DNA of 5,413 bases from Odoribacteraceae bacterium (GCA_031267995.1 JAIRXZ010000158.1:1-5413), one strand, 5' to 3'; counted from the first letter of the stretch, positions 1-5,413 are shown. A program made the numbers and translations. Notes: generated by a model not told the origin, from the sequence alone.

Positions 1-8
1 AAAATGCC

Positions 9-52
9 AAAAAACGAAGTCGAGACAAATTCACCGCGGGGCGATTCTCGAC
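9..52 (-). terminator. Possible intrinsic terminator of ychF (repeat unit 1)
   Basis: On the minus strand, GTCGAGA (52-46) can pair perfectly with TCTCGAC (25-19) across 20 nt that include CCGCGG. The stem is followed by TTCG and then six T (14-9). Units 2 and 3 keep only the outer 3-4 pairs and a shorter T run, so unit 1, the copy furthest from ychF, is the most terminator-like. The large loop and the 4-nt gap before the T run make this weaker than a classic terminator. Confidence 0.35.
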
Positions 53-136
53 AAAACGAAGTCACTACAGATTCACCGCGGGGCGCCTCTCGACAAAACG
101 AAGTCGCTACAAATTCACCGCGGGGCGATTCTCGAC
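11..136. repeat. Three tandem 42-bp repeat units
   Basis: Three head-to-tail units lie at 11-52, 53-94 and 95-136. Each begins AAAACGAAGTC, contains ATTCACCGCGGGGCG near the middle and ends TCTCGAC. Units 1 and 3 differ at 2 positions, units 2 and 3 at 4, and units 1 and 2 at 6. The left edge is clean, since the bases before 11 do not continue the unit. The period is a multiple of three, so an ATG at position 4 opens a frame through all copies with a 14-residue periodic peptide (NEVxTNSPRGDSRQ-like). That frame then runs antisense into the 3' end of ychF, so I do not call it a gene. Read on the minus strand, each unit places a GTTTT run after a GTC...GAC inverted pair, so the array lies in the 3' untranslated region of ychF. 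It is most likely an intergenic repeat family. Confidence 0.9.
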
Positions 137-164
137 GGGGACTGGAGATTTTTCCTTCCCCGTC
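134..164 (-). terminator. Inverted repeat just after ychF stop
   Basis: GACGGGGA (134-141) and TCCCCGTC (157-164) are a perfect 8-bp inverted repeat, with a possible inner GGA/TCC pairing (144-146 with 153-155). It begins 9 nt after the ychF stop codon in the direction of ychF transcription. No T run follows on either strand, so it may act as a 3'-end stabilising hairpin rather than as an intrinsic terminator. Its distal arm overlaps the last three bases of repeat unit 3. Confidence 0.4.
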
Positions 165-173
165 CGGCATCGT

Positions 174-1274
174 TCAGACGTTGAAGCGGAAGTGCATCAC
201 GTCGCCGTCGCGCACGACGTACTCCTTTCCCTCCACGCTCATCTTTCCCGCCTCCTTGCACTTGGCCTCGGAACCCAGCTCCACGTAATCCTCGTACTTG
301 ATCACCTCGGCGCGGATAAAACCCTTTTCAAAATCGGTGTGGATGATGCCGGCCGCGCGGGGCGCCTTGATGCCGTCGCGGAACGTCCACGCGCGCACCT
401 CTTTGGGGCCTGCCGTGAAGTAAGTGCGGAGGTTGAGCATCGCGTAGGCGAGGCGGATCAACTTGTTGACGCCCGCCTCCTCCAGACCGAGTTCCTGGAG
501 GAAAAGTTGCTTCTCCTCGGCGGTTTCCAGTCCGGCGATCTCGGCCTCTATGGCGGCCGCGATGACGAGGACGCCCGCCTCCTCCCGCTTGACGGCCTCG
601 CGCACGGCCTCCACGTGGGCGTTGCCGGTGGACGCGGAGGCTTCGTCAACGTTGCAGACGTAGAGTACGGGCTTGTTCGTGAGCAACATCAGATCGGTGG
701 TGGCCTCCCGTTGCGGCTCGGTGAGCTTCACCGCGCGGGCGGCCTCGCCCCGGCGCAAGGCGTCGCGGTAGAGATTGAGCGCCTCCACTAAGCGTTTCGC
801 GGTGGCGTCGCCCCCGACCTTCGCCCGTTTTTCCTCCTTCAGCAGTCGGTTTTCAACGGTCTCCAGGTCTTTGAGTTGCAGTTCGATATCTATTGTCTCC
901 TTGTCGCGCACGGGGTTCACCGCCCCGTCGACGTGAACCACGTTCGGGTCGTCAAAACATCTCAGCACGTGGATGATCGCGTCCGTCTCCCTGATGTTCG
1001 AGAGAAATTTATTGCCCAGCCCCTCGCCCTGGCTGGCGCCCTTGACCAGCCCGGCGATATCCACGATTTCCACCACGGCCGGGACGATGCTTTTCGGTTT
1101 TACCAGCTCCACGAGGGTATCGAGGCGGTCATCCGGGACGGTGATGACGCCCACGTTGGGGTCGATCGTGCAAAAAGGGAAATTGGCTGCCTGCGCTTTA
1201 GCAGTACTTAAACAGTTGAAGAGGGTCGATTTCCCCACGTTTGGCAAACCGACGATTCCACATTGTAAACTCAT
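174..1274 (-). CDS. ychF: Redox-regulated/ribosome-binding ATPase YchF (OBG family, OLA1-like)
   Basis: This 366-residue protein is the usual length for bacterial YchF (about 363) and is complete. It is a cytosolic P-loop NTPase of the OBG group that binds ribosomes and in studied members prefers ATP to GTP. The G1/Walker A motif GLPNVGKST is at 9-17 and the G3 motif DIAG at 72-75. The G4 position reads NVDE (208-211) instead of NKxD, which is the family's hallmark for relaxed, ATP-preferring specificity. A charged helical insertion lies at about 130-190. A TGS domain runs from about 283 to the end, finishing HFRFNV as the family does. The start is ATG preceded by an A-rich leader with no Shine-Dalgarno, as is usual in Bacteroidetes, and the stop is TGA. 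It is on the same strand as mutS, but a 349-bp gap with its own promoter-like element suggests separate transcription. The stop-free antisense frame over its 3' half is a GC-bias shadow. Function is assigned from family knowledge. Confidence 0.97.
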   Translation of the reverse strand: MSLQCGIVGLPNVGKSTLFNCLSTAKAQAANFPFCTIDPNVGVITVPDDRLDTLVELVKPKSIVPAVVEIVDIAGLVKGASQGEGLGNKFLSNIRETDAIIHVLRCFDDPNVVHVDGAVNPVRDKETIDIELQLKDLETVENRLLKEEKRAKVGGDATAKRLVEALNLYRDALRRGEAARAVKLTEPQREATTDLMLLTNKPVLYVCNVDEASASTGNAHVEAVREAVKREEAGVLVIAAAIEAEIAGLETAEEKQLFLQELGLEEAGVNKLIRLAYAMLNLRTYFTAGPKEVRAWTFRDGIKAPRAAGIIHTDFEKGFIRAEVIKYEDYVELGSEAKCKEAGKMSVEGKEYVVRDGDVMHFRFNV

Positions 1275-1304
1275 GTTATTTTCGTTTTTCTTTTCGTTCG
1301 CCCG

Positions 1305-1312
1305 CGAAAGTA
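1305..1312 (-). promoter_or_regulatory. ychF promoter -7 element (variant)
   Basis: The minus strand reads TACTTTCG, one base from the Bacteroidetes -7 consensus TAnnTTTG, ending 30 nt before the ychF ATG. The sequence upstream is AT-rich against a GC-rich background and includes TTATTT-T-AAATAA (1318-1330), an odd-centred palindrome. No convincing -33 TTTG is seen at the expected spacing, so this is a moderate call. Confidence 0.4.
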
Positions 1313-1478
1313 ATGCTTTATTTTAAATAATCGCGGGTCGGAGGCGGAACGGGAGCGGCTCGAGACATTCCAGGGAAAAGGTCAGGGCGTCGGACGATGA
1401 CGCGAAAATTTAGTGATTTTAAACGGGTACCGGTGAAGATCTTAACCGCGACGTAACGGGAATGAAACGGCAGGGGGA

Positions 1479-1486
1479 TATCTTTG
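1479..1486 (+). promoter_or_regulatory. Plus-strand -7 element for candidate small RNA
   Basis: TATCTTTG matches the Bacteroidetes TAnnTTTG -7 consensus exactly. It sits four bases before the first paired base of the 5' stem-loop of the candidate RNA, which is where a transcription start would be expected. No clear -33 TTTG is visible about 20 bp upstream, and the sequence there is GA-rich. Confidence 0.4.
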
Positions 1487-1489
1487 TCG

Positions 1490-1588
1490 CGGGTTCCCGG
1501 CCTCGTTGGCGGGTTCCCGGTTTGATAGGTTATATCATAGAGTGGTTGGTTGATTTCTCGGGCGCGTCGGTTGTCGGCGCGCCTTTTT
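1490..1588 (+). ncRNA. Candidate small RNA, about 100 nt, antisense to mutS 3' flank
   Basis: I recognise no known family; the call comes from signal order on one strand. An exact TAnnTTTG element (1479-1486) is followed by a long 5' stem-loop. In it CGGG (1490-1493) pairs with CCCG (1516-1519), a symmetric TT/TT internal loop follows, CCC (1496-1498) pairs with GGG (1511-1513), and GCC (1500-1502) pairs with GGC (1508-1510) around loop TCGTT. Its arms come from a 12-bp direct repeat GCGGGTTCCCGG (1489-1500, 1509-1520). A second small hairpin is TGATA-GGTTA-TATCA (1523-1537). A G/U-rich single-stranded stretch (about 1538-1558) comes next and could be a target-pairing region. The RNA would end at the strong terminator at 1561-1588. 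No plausible open frame lies within it. It is not a tRNA. The 5' end and existence are inference; the terminator is the strongest evidence. Confidence 0.45.
1561..1588 (+). terminator. Strong plus-strand intrinsic terminator
   Basis: GGCGCGTCG (1561-1569) pairs with CGGCGCGCC (1575-1583) to give nine base pairs with one G-U wobble and loop GTTGT, directly followed by five T (1584-1588). Read on the minus strand, the same hairpin is followed by CGAGAAATC with no T run, so it is directional. It therefore does not serve mutS, which lies on the minus strand, and no plus-strand protein gene precedes it. Confidence 0.75.
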
Positions 1589-1623
1589 GTTGGTGGTCTA
1601 CTTCCGGTTTCGTTATCGCCGGT

Positions 1624-1767
1624 TCATTCCCCGATAACTTTTTTGATATCACTAAGTTTATTGAGCGCCTCCAGGGGGGTGAGGGAGTTGACGTCGATGC
1701 CGATGATCTCGTCCCGTACGCGGGCGAGAACAGGATCGTCGAGCTGGAAGAAGCTGAGTTGCAGTCC
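1624..1767 (-). pseudogene. mutS: MutS C-terminal tail, separated from mutS by an in-frame TAG
   Basis: Directly after the TAG at 1768-1770, the same minus-strand frame encodes 47 residues beginning GLQLSFFQLDDPVLARVRDE and containing DVNSLTPLEALNKL before KKVIGE and a TGA at 1624-1626. This is the standard C-terminal end of MutS, with the beta-clamp-binding motif QLSFF and the small helical oligomerisation segment (SLTPLEALNKL). It has no start codon of its own at its head and only makes sense as part of mutS. Counting the TAG as a residue gives a protein of 871 residues, the normal MutS size in Bacteroidales. The sequence is intact, with no frameshift, so the interruption is recent, suppressed, or an error. 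Confidence 0.85.
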
Positions 1768-4239
1768 CTAGCGCGGCCGGGTGACGCGGGAGAGCTTCCC
1801 GCGGGCAGTGACACCGCCCTCCTTGTCGCTCTCCAGTTGGGCGAGAATCTCGGTAGCGCGCCGGGTGACGGAGGGGGGAAGACCGGCCATCTTGCCGACT
1901 TGTATACCGAAAGAGTGGTTGGATCCGCCCTCCGCGAGCTTGCGGAGGAAAACAATTTTTTGGTTGACCTCCTTGACGGAGACATTGAAGTTCTTGATCC
2001 GCTTGAAGGAGCGTGCCATGTCGTTCAACTCGTGGTAGTGGGTGGCAAAGAGCGTCCTGGCGCGGTGTCGGGGATGCTCGTGGAGGTGCTCCACGATAGC
2101 CCACGCGATGGAGATGCCGTCATAAGTGGAGGTTCCTCGCCCCAACTCGTCGAAAAGGATGAGGCTGCGGTCGGAGATATTATTGAGTATGCTGGCGGCT
2201 TCGTTCATCTCGACCATAAAGGTGGATTCGCCAAGAGAGATGTTGTCCGAGGCGCCAACGCGGGTGAAAATTTTGTCGACGCGACCGATACCAGCAGCCG
2301 CCGCGGGAACGAAACAGCCGGCCTGGGCGAGGATGACGATGAGCGCCGTCTGGCGGAGAAGGGCGGACTTACCAGCCATGTTGGGGCCGGTGAGGATGAT
2401 GATTTGCTGGCGTTTGTCGTCGAGATAGAGGTCGTTGGCGACGTAACTTTCACCGGGAGGCAACTGTTGCTCGATGACGGGGTGGCGCCCGGCGCGGATG
2501 TCGATAACGTGGGAGTCGTTGACATCGGGGCGATGGTAGTCATTGGCCAGGGAGATATTGGCGAACGAAAGGAGAGCGTCGAGGCGAGCAATGGCGCGGG
2601 CGTTCCCCTGGATAGCCTTCACGTGTTTGGTGGCGAGGGCGATAAGATCGGAAAAGATGGCGCTCTCCAACTCCTGTATACGCGTTTCGGCGCCGAGAAT
2701 CTTCTCCTCGTAATCCTTCAATTCGGGCGTGATATACCGCTCGGCATTGACAAGCGTCTGCTTGCGAATCCAGGTGGCAGGCACCTTCCCGGCGTGTGTC
2801 CTGGTGACCTCGAAATAATACCCGAAGACACTATTAAAGCTGATTTTCAGGGAAGGAATACCGGTATTAACACTCTCCCGCTGCTGCATTTTACGGAGCA
2901 ACTCCTGCCCGTTGCCGGAAATCTCCCGCAACTCGTCCAGCTCGCCGTTCACCCCGCCGGCAATAACATTTCCCTTGCCGAGAGAGGCGGGAGCATTCTC
3001 GTTGAGCCGCTCGGCGATGGCGCGGCGGAGGGCATCGCACTCATCGAATTGCCCCGCGATCCGGGCGAGGCCGGGATTCCCGGTAGCCAGGCACAACTGC
3101 CCAAGCCTGGGAATATTTTCGAGCGCCGTTTTCAGGTGAATCATCTCCCGCGGAGACACGCGCCCGACGGCGATTTTAGAAGCCAGACGTTCGAGATCGC
3201 CGATAGCCCGGAGGGGAAGTTCCATCGCGGCGCTCTCGTCGCGTCGGCCGAGGAGCGATTCAACGACCTCGAGGCGTTCATTGATCTCCTCCAGCGCCTT
3301 GAGCGGCATGCTAATCCAGCGATGGATCAGGCGACTACCCATAGGCGTGATGGCGCGGTCGATGATATCAATCAGGGAACGCCCACCGCTGTGCAGGGCA
3401 TCCACCACCTCCAGGTTGCGCAGCGTGAAGCGATCGAGAAGCACGTGATTGGCCTCATCAACGCGGGCGATGGAGGTGACGTGACCGAGCATCTCGTGCT
3501 TCGTCATATCGAGGTAGTGAAGCACCGCGCCGGCAGCGCCAATACCGCTTTCAAAATGCTGTATGCCGAAGCCTTTCAGGGAGGTAACTTCAAAATGCCT
3601 TTTGAGGCGATCGGTAGCGGTAGCGGTATCGAAAAACCAAGGTTCCACGGGATAAGTATAGTACTTCGCGCTAAAAAGCGCGGCAAACGGCGGCTCCATC
3701 CCCTTCGGGTAGAGCACCTCCCTGGGTTGGAAGCCGGTCATAATCTTCTCGATCGTGGCGGTAGCGCCCTCCGTGCTAAAAAACTCCCCGGTAGAAAGGT
3801 CAAGTAAGGCAAGCCCCGTGTTGATCTTCCCGGGACAAACAGCGGCAAGGAAAACATTATCCTTGGTTTCAAAGGCCTCCCCGTTGTAGGACAACCCCGG
3901 CGTAATCAGCTCTGTAACGCCCCTCTTGACGAGTTTTACCGTCTTCTTGGGATCCTCGAGCTGCTCGCAGATAGCCACGCGCTGACCCGCCCTGACCAGC
4001 CTTGGGAGGTAAGTATCAATGGCGTGATGCGGGAAACCGGCCAACTCCACGGTACCCGGCGACCCGGACGACCGCTTGGTGAGGGTAATCCCGAGCAGGC
4101 GCGAAGTGGTGATCGCGTCCTCGCCGAAAGTCTCGTAAAAATCCCCCATGCGGTAGAGCAACAGCGCGTCCGGGTATTCCGTTTTCATCGCGTAGTACTG
4201 TTTCATGAGCGGGGTTTGCTCCTTGGTTATCTTCGCCAT
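1768..4239 (-). CDS. mutS: DNA mismatch repair ATPase MutS, ended early by an amber codon
   Basis: MutS binds mismatches and small loops as a sliding-clamp dimer and recruits MutL. The called product has 823 residues. I start it at the ATG giving MAKITKEQTPLMKQYYAMK, matching the family N-terminus. A TTG 45 bp further upstream (4282-4284) overlaps the predicted -7 element and is unlikely. The mismatch-reading motif GDFYETF is at 32-38 (Phe34 and Glu36 correspond to the F-x-E pair). The connector, lever and clamp domains follow to about 570. The ATPase holds Walker A GPNMAGKS at 618-625, the SLGESTFMVEM signature at about 670, Walker B with D697-E698 (LILFDELGRGT) and THYHE at 733. All catalytic residues are present. 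The frame stops at a TAG (1768-1770) inside the linker, before the clamp-binding tail (1624-1767). Truncated MutS of this type can retain mismatch binding and ATPase but is expected to lose beta-clamp contact and higher oligomerisation. It is divergent from deoC. Confidence 0.95.
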   Translation of the reverse strand: MAKITKEQTPLMKQYYAMKTEYPDALLLYRMGDFYETFGEDAITTSRLLGITLTKRSSGSPGTVELAGFPHHAIDTYLPRLVRAGQRVAICEQLEDPKKTVKLVKRGVTELITPGLSYNGEAFETKDNVFLAAVCPGKINTGLALLDLSTGEFFSTEGATATIEKIMTGFQPREVLYPKGMEPPFAALFSAKYYTYPVEPWFFDTATATDRLKRHFEVTSLKGFGIQHFESGIGAAGAVLHYLDMTKHEMLGHVTSIARVDEANHVLLDRFTLRNLEVVDALHSGGRSLIDIIDRAITPMGSRLIHRWISMPLKALEEINERLEVVESLLGRRDESAAMELPLRAIGDLERLASKIAVGRVSPREMIHLKTALENIPRLGQLCLATGNPGLARIAGQFDECDALRRAIAERLNENAPASLGKGNVIAGGVNGELDELREISGNGQELLRKMQQRESVNTGIPSLKISFNSVFGYYFEVTRTHAGKVPATWIRKQTLVNAERYITPELKDYEEKILGAETRIQELESAIFSDLIALATKHVKAIQGNARAIARLDALLSFANISLANDYHRPDVNDSHVIDIRAGRHPVIEQQLPPGESYVANDLYLDDKRQQIIILTGPNMAGKSALLRQTALIVILAQAGCFVPAAAAGIGRVDKIFTRVGASDNISLGESTFMVEMNEAASILNNISDRSLILFDELGRGTSTYDGISIAWAIVEHLHEHPRHRARTLFATHYHELNDMARSFKRIKNFNVSVKEVNQKIVFLRKLAEGGSNHSFGIQVGKMAGLPPSVTRRATEILAQLESDKEGGVTARGKLSRVTRPR

Positions 4240-4281
4240 CGTGTTCTGTCGTGTATTGTTTGATCTTGAAATTCGGGCATC

Positions 4282-4289
4282 CAAAAGTA
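4282..4289 (-). promoter_or_regulatory. mutS promoter -7 element
   Basis: The minus strand reads TACTTTTG, an exact match to the Bacteroidetes TAnnTTTG element, ending 42 nt upstream of the ATG at 4239. A start site a few bases downstream would leave a leader of about 35 nt and would exclude the upstream TTG as a start. AAATATTT (4289-4296) overlaps its upstream edge. A -33 TTTG is not evident. Confidence 0.5.
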
Positions 4290-4332
4290 AATATTTTAGT
4301 CGACATGTTGCTCTCGCGTGCGGACATTATTG

Positions 4333-4340
4333 TAGTTTCG
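4333..4340 (+). promoter_or_regulatory. deoC promoter -7 element (variant)
   Basis: TAGTTTCG is one base from TAnnTTTG and is the same TTCG variant seen before ychF. TGTTG at 4306-4310 lies 22 bp upstream and could be the -33 part. The element ends 40 nt before the deoC ATG. With the mutS element at 4282-4289 on the other strand, the two promoters are arranged back to back. Confidence 0.45.
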
Positions 4341-4343
4341 CGA

Positions 4344-4363
4344 CGGGGGCGCCTTATCCCCCG
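4344..4363 (+). promoter_or_regulatory. GC-rich hairpin at the head of the deoC leader
   Basis: CGGGGG (4344-4349) and CCCCCG (4358-4363) form a perfect 6-bp stem around loop CGCCTTAT. The stem falls at the predicted transcription start and 17 nt before the ATG, with an A-rich stretch (TTAAAAACA) between, so the start codon itself stays open. It could protect the 5' end of the mRNA. It is not a terminator, as no T run follows. Confidence 0.4.
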
Positions 4364-4380
4364 GCTTAAAAACACGCGAC

Positions 4381-5241
4381 ATGGAGAACATCACGGACAC
4401 GCTTTCCGCGTACGATCACGCGAATTTAGAGGGAGTTACCAACTTCGACCCGGACGGGATCATCGCGCGGGAATCGACCGCCGCGTGCAATAGAGAGAAC
4501 TTCGCGCTCTGCCTTTCGTGCATGGACTACACCTCGCTGGACGCGACGGACACGGAGGCATCCGTATCGAAAAAAATCGCCGCCGCGCGGGAAAAATCGC
4601 TGGCAGGCGGTCTGCCGGGAGTCGCCTCGGCCTGCGTGTTCCCCCGTTTCGCGAGCGTGGCGCGCCGGGCATTATCGGGATCGTCGATCAGAACAAGCGT
4701 CGTAGGCGGAGGCTTCCCGTCGGGAGGCACCTTCCTGGAAGTAAAGCGTCTCGAGTGCGAGCGCGCCATCGCCGAGGGAGCGGAAGAAGTAGACGTGATA
4801 ATCCCCGTCGGCCTGGTATTAGAGAACAACTTCCAACGGGTACAGGAAGAACTGCTGGCATTGCGCGAATCATGCGCCGGCGCGGTAATGAAAGTAATCC
4901 TCGAAACGGGCGAGCTAAAAGAAGCAACCCCAATCTTCAACGCCACGCTACTCGGCGCGCACGCGGGAGCCGATTTCGTGAAAACCTCCACGGGAAAAAC
5001 CCCCGTGGGCGCCACCCCCGCCGCCGTCAGCGTGATGTGCGAAGCGCTGCGTCAGTACCGAAAACAAACGGGACGGAAAGTAGGAATCAAAATCTCCGGC
5101 GGCATCACCACCCCGGCCGACGCGATCCTCTACCTCACCATCATACGCCACGAGCTGGGAGCGGAATACCTCACGCCGCGCCTCTTCAGAATCGGCGCCT
5201 CGCGCCTCCTGGACGAACTCCTGAAAGCAACCAAGGAGTAA
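4381..5241 (+). CDS. deoC: Deoxyribose-phosphate aldolase
   Basis: This 286-residue cytosolic class I aldolase cleaves 2-deoxy-D-ribose 5-phosphate to glyceraldehyde 3-phosphate and acetaldehyde in deoxynucleoside catabolism. It has the DeoC TIM barrel. VDVIIPVG at 137-144 carries the catalytic Asp138, FVKTSTGK at 199-206 carries the Schiff-base Lys201, and GIKISGGI at 235-242 carries the second lysine, Lys237. The last motif reads KISGG where the E. coli enzyme has KPAGG. The protein is longer than the E. coli enzyme (about 259) because of an N-terminal extension of roughly 40 residues, in keeping with the longer DeoC forms of Bacteroidetes. The start is an ATG with no Shine-Dalgarno in an A-rich leader; the stop is TAA. 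It is divergent from mutS and followed after 30 bp by another plus-strand gene, so the two may be co-transcribed. No DeoR- or CytR-type operator could be identified by eye. Confidence 0.96.
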   Translation: MENITDTLSAYDHANLEGVTNFDPDGIIARESTAACNRENFALCLSCMDYTSLDATDTEASVSKKIAAAREKSLAGGLPGVASACVFPRFASVARRALSGSSIRTSVVGGGFPSGGTFLEVKRLECERAIAEGAEEVDVIIPVGLVLENNFQRVQEELLALRESCAGAVMKVILETGELKEATPIFNATLLGAHAGADFVKTSTGKTPVGATPAAVSVMCEALRQYRKQTGRKVGIKISGGITTPADAILYLTIIRHELGAEYLTPRLFRIGASRLLDELLKATKE

Positions 5242-5271
5242 CCCGCGAAAAACAAAACCACCAACTCCGGC

Positions 5272-5413
5272 ATGATAGACATACAAGTAAAAACGCACGA
5301 CCGCTTCTCGGTAGAATTCAAAATCGGCTACGTGGCCGGCAAGGAGAGCCAGCTAAACGAATTCATGATGAACACCTGGTTCTTCGTCCCCCACAGCCTG
5401 GACATCAACGCCT
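5272..5413 (+). CDS. Unrecognised protein, N-terminal part only
   Basis: An ATG 30 bp after the deoC stop opens a frame that runs to the window edge with 47 complete codons, starting MIDIQVKTHDRFSVEFKIGY and continuing through NEFMMNTWFFVPHSLDINA. There is no signal peptide or membrane segment in this part; the alternating polar and hydrophobic residues suggest beta strands. The composition looks truly coding, with the same GC-rich third positions as deoC. I do not recognise the family with confidence. It may be a Bacteroidetes-restricted conserved hypothetical protein. The short gap and shared strand suggest co-transcription with deoC, with no implied link in function. The stop lies outside the window. 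Confidence 0.75.
   Translation, partial: MIDIQVKTHDRFSVEFKIGYVAGKESQLNEFMMNTWFFVPHSLDINA

Larger units (their letters stand above)
1275..1623. other. mutS-ychF intergenic region (349 bp)
   Basis: This gap lies between the distal mutS stop (1624-1626) and the ychF start. From the ychF side it holds a 5' leader, a -7-like element and an AT-rich palindrome (to 1330). Next comes 1331-1478, where I see no gene and only short AT-rich blocks such as AAAAT-TTAGTG-ATTTT (1406-1421). Then comes a candidate plus-strand small RNA with promoter and terminator (1479-1588), and finally about 35 bp of mutS 3' flank. No protein-coding gene is supported here. The plus-strand frame that starts at 1462 is an antisense shadow of mutS. 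Confidence 0.7.

Noticed and set aside
11..136. CRISPR array
   Set aside because: The units abut directly with no variable spacers between conserved repeats, so this is a plain tandem repeat.
4..288. 94-codon frame encoding the NEVxTNSPRGDSRQ repeat peptide
   Set aside because: The frame runs antisense into the conserved 3' end of ychF, has no visible promoter or ribosome site in the window, and its frame preservation follows from the 42-bp period alone.
192..791. 199-codon plus-strand frame opposite ychF
   Set aside because: It is in codon register with ychF and explained by the same codon bias. The His/Leu/Val-rich product has no recognisable family features.
1489..1520. GGGTTCCCG repeats resembling a tRNA T-arm
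   Set aside because: There is no acceptor stem, anticodon arm or GTTCRANNC T-loop around them. They pair with each other in a long stem-loop instead.
1462..3807. 781-codon open frame on the plus strand opposite mutS
   Set aside because: It is in exact codon register with mutS, so it stays open simply because mutS avoids the codons TTA, CTA and TCA under GC-rich codon bias. Its translation shows no domain, and mutS is unmistakable on the other strand.
4240..4284. Upstream TTG start for mutS, adding 15 residues
   Set aside because: The TTG overlaps an exact TAnnTTTG -7 element. The added residues do not resemble MutS, while MAKITKEQTP at the internal ATG does.
4527..5015. 162-codon minus-strand frame opposite deoC
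   Set aside because: It is a Ser/Pro/Arg-rich shadow frame typical of GC-rich DNA with no supporting motif. deoC is complete and conserved on the plus strand.

Overview
The window is ordinary chromosomal sequence from a GC-rich member of the Bacteroidetes, most likely Bacteroidales and possibly Alistipes/Rikenellaceae-like. This placement is inference. It rests on start codons preceded by A-rich leaders with no clear Shine-Dalgarno, on promoter -7 elements of the Bacteroidetes type TAnnTTTG (or the variant TAnTTTCG) at sensible distances from the genes, and on the MutS and DeoC sequences. Three housekeeping genes are complete or nearly so: ychF (minus strand), mutS (minus strand) and deoC (plus strand). 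A fourth gene begins at the right edge and is cut off.

Layout, left to right. Positions 11-136 hold three tandem 42-bp units just beyond the 3' end of ychF. Each carries CCGCGGGGCG and a GTC...GAC inverted frame, and the unit furthest from ychF looks like an intrinsic terminator for ychF. ychF covers 174-1274. The gap 1275-1623 lies between two minus-strand genes but contains a strong plus-strand intrinsic terminator (1561-1588). A well-formed 5' stem-loop and an exact TAnnTTTG element lie upstream of it, which together suggest an undescribed small RNA of about 100 nt at about 1490-1588. mutS follows on the minus strand. mutS and deoC are divergent and share a 141-bp control region with back-to-back promoters. 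deoC is followed after 30 bp by the partial gene.

The two most notable observations are these. First, mutS is interrupted by an in-frame TAG at 1768-1770. Beyond it, the same frame continues for 47 well-conserved codons to a TGA at 1624-1626 and includes the beta-clamp-binding motif QLSFF. The gene is therefore either a recent nonsense mutant lacking its clamp-binding and oligomerisation tail, a readthrough or recoded gene, or a sequencing error. Second, the candidate small RNA between mutS and ychF is transcribed against both neighbours and complementary to the expected 3' region of mutS mRNA.

Functionally the genes are not one pathway. YchF is a ribosome-associated P-loop ATPase, MutS recognises DNA mismatches, and DeoC breaks down deoxyribose 5-phosphate from nucleoside salvage. 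No mobile element, CRISPR array, tRNA or rRNA was seen.
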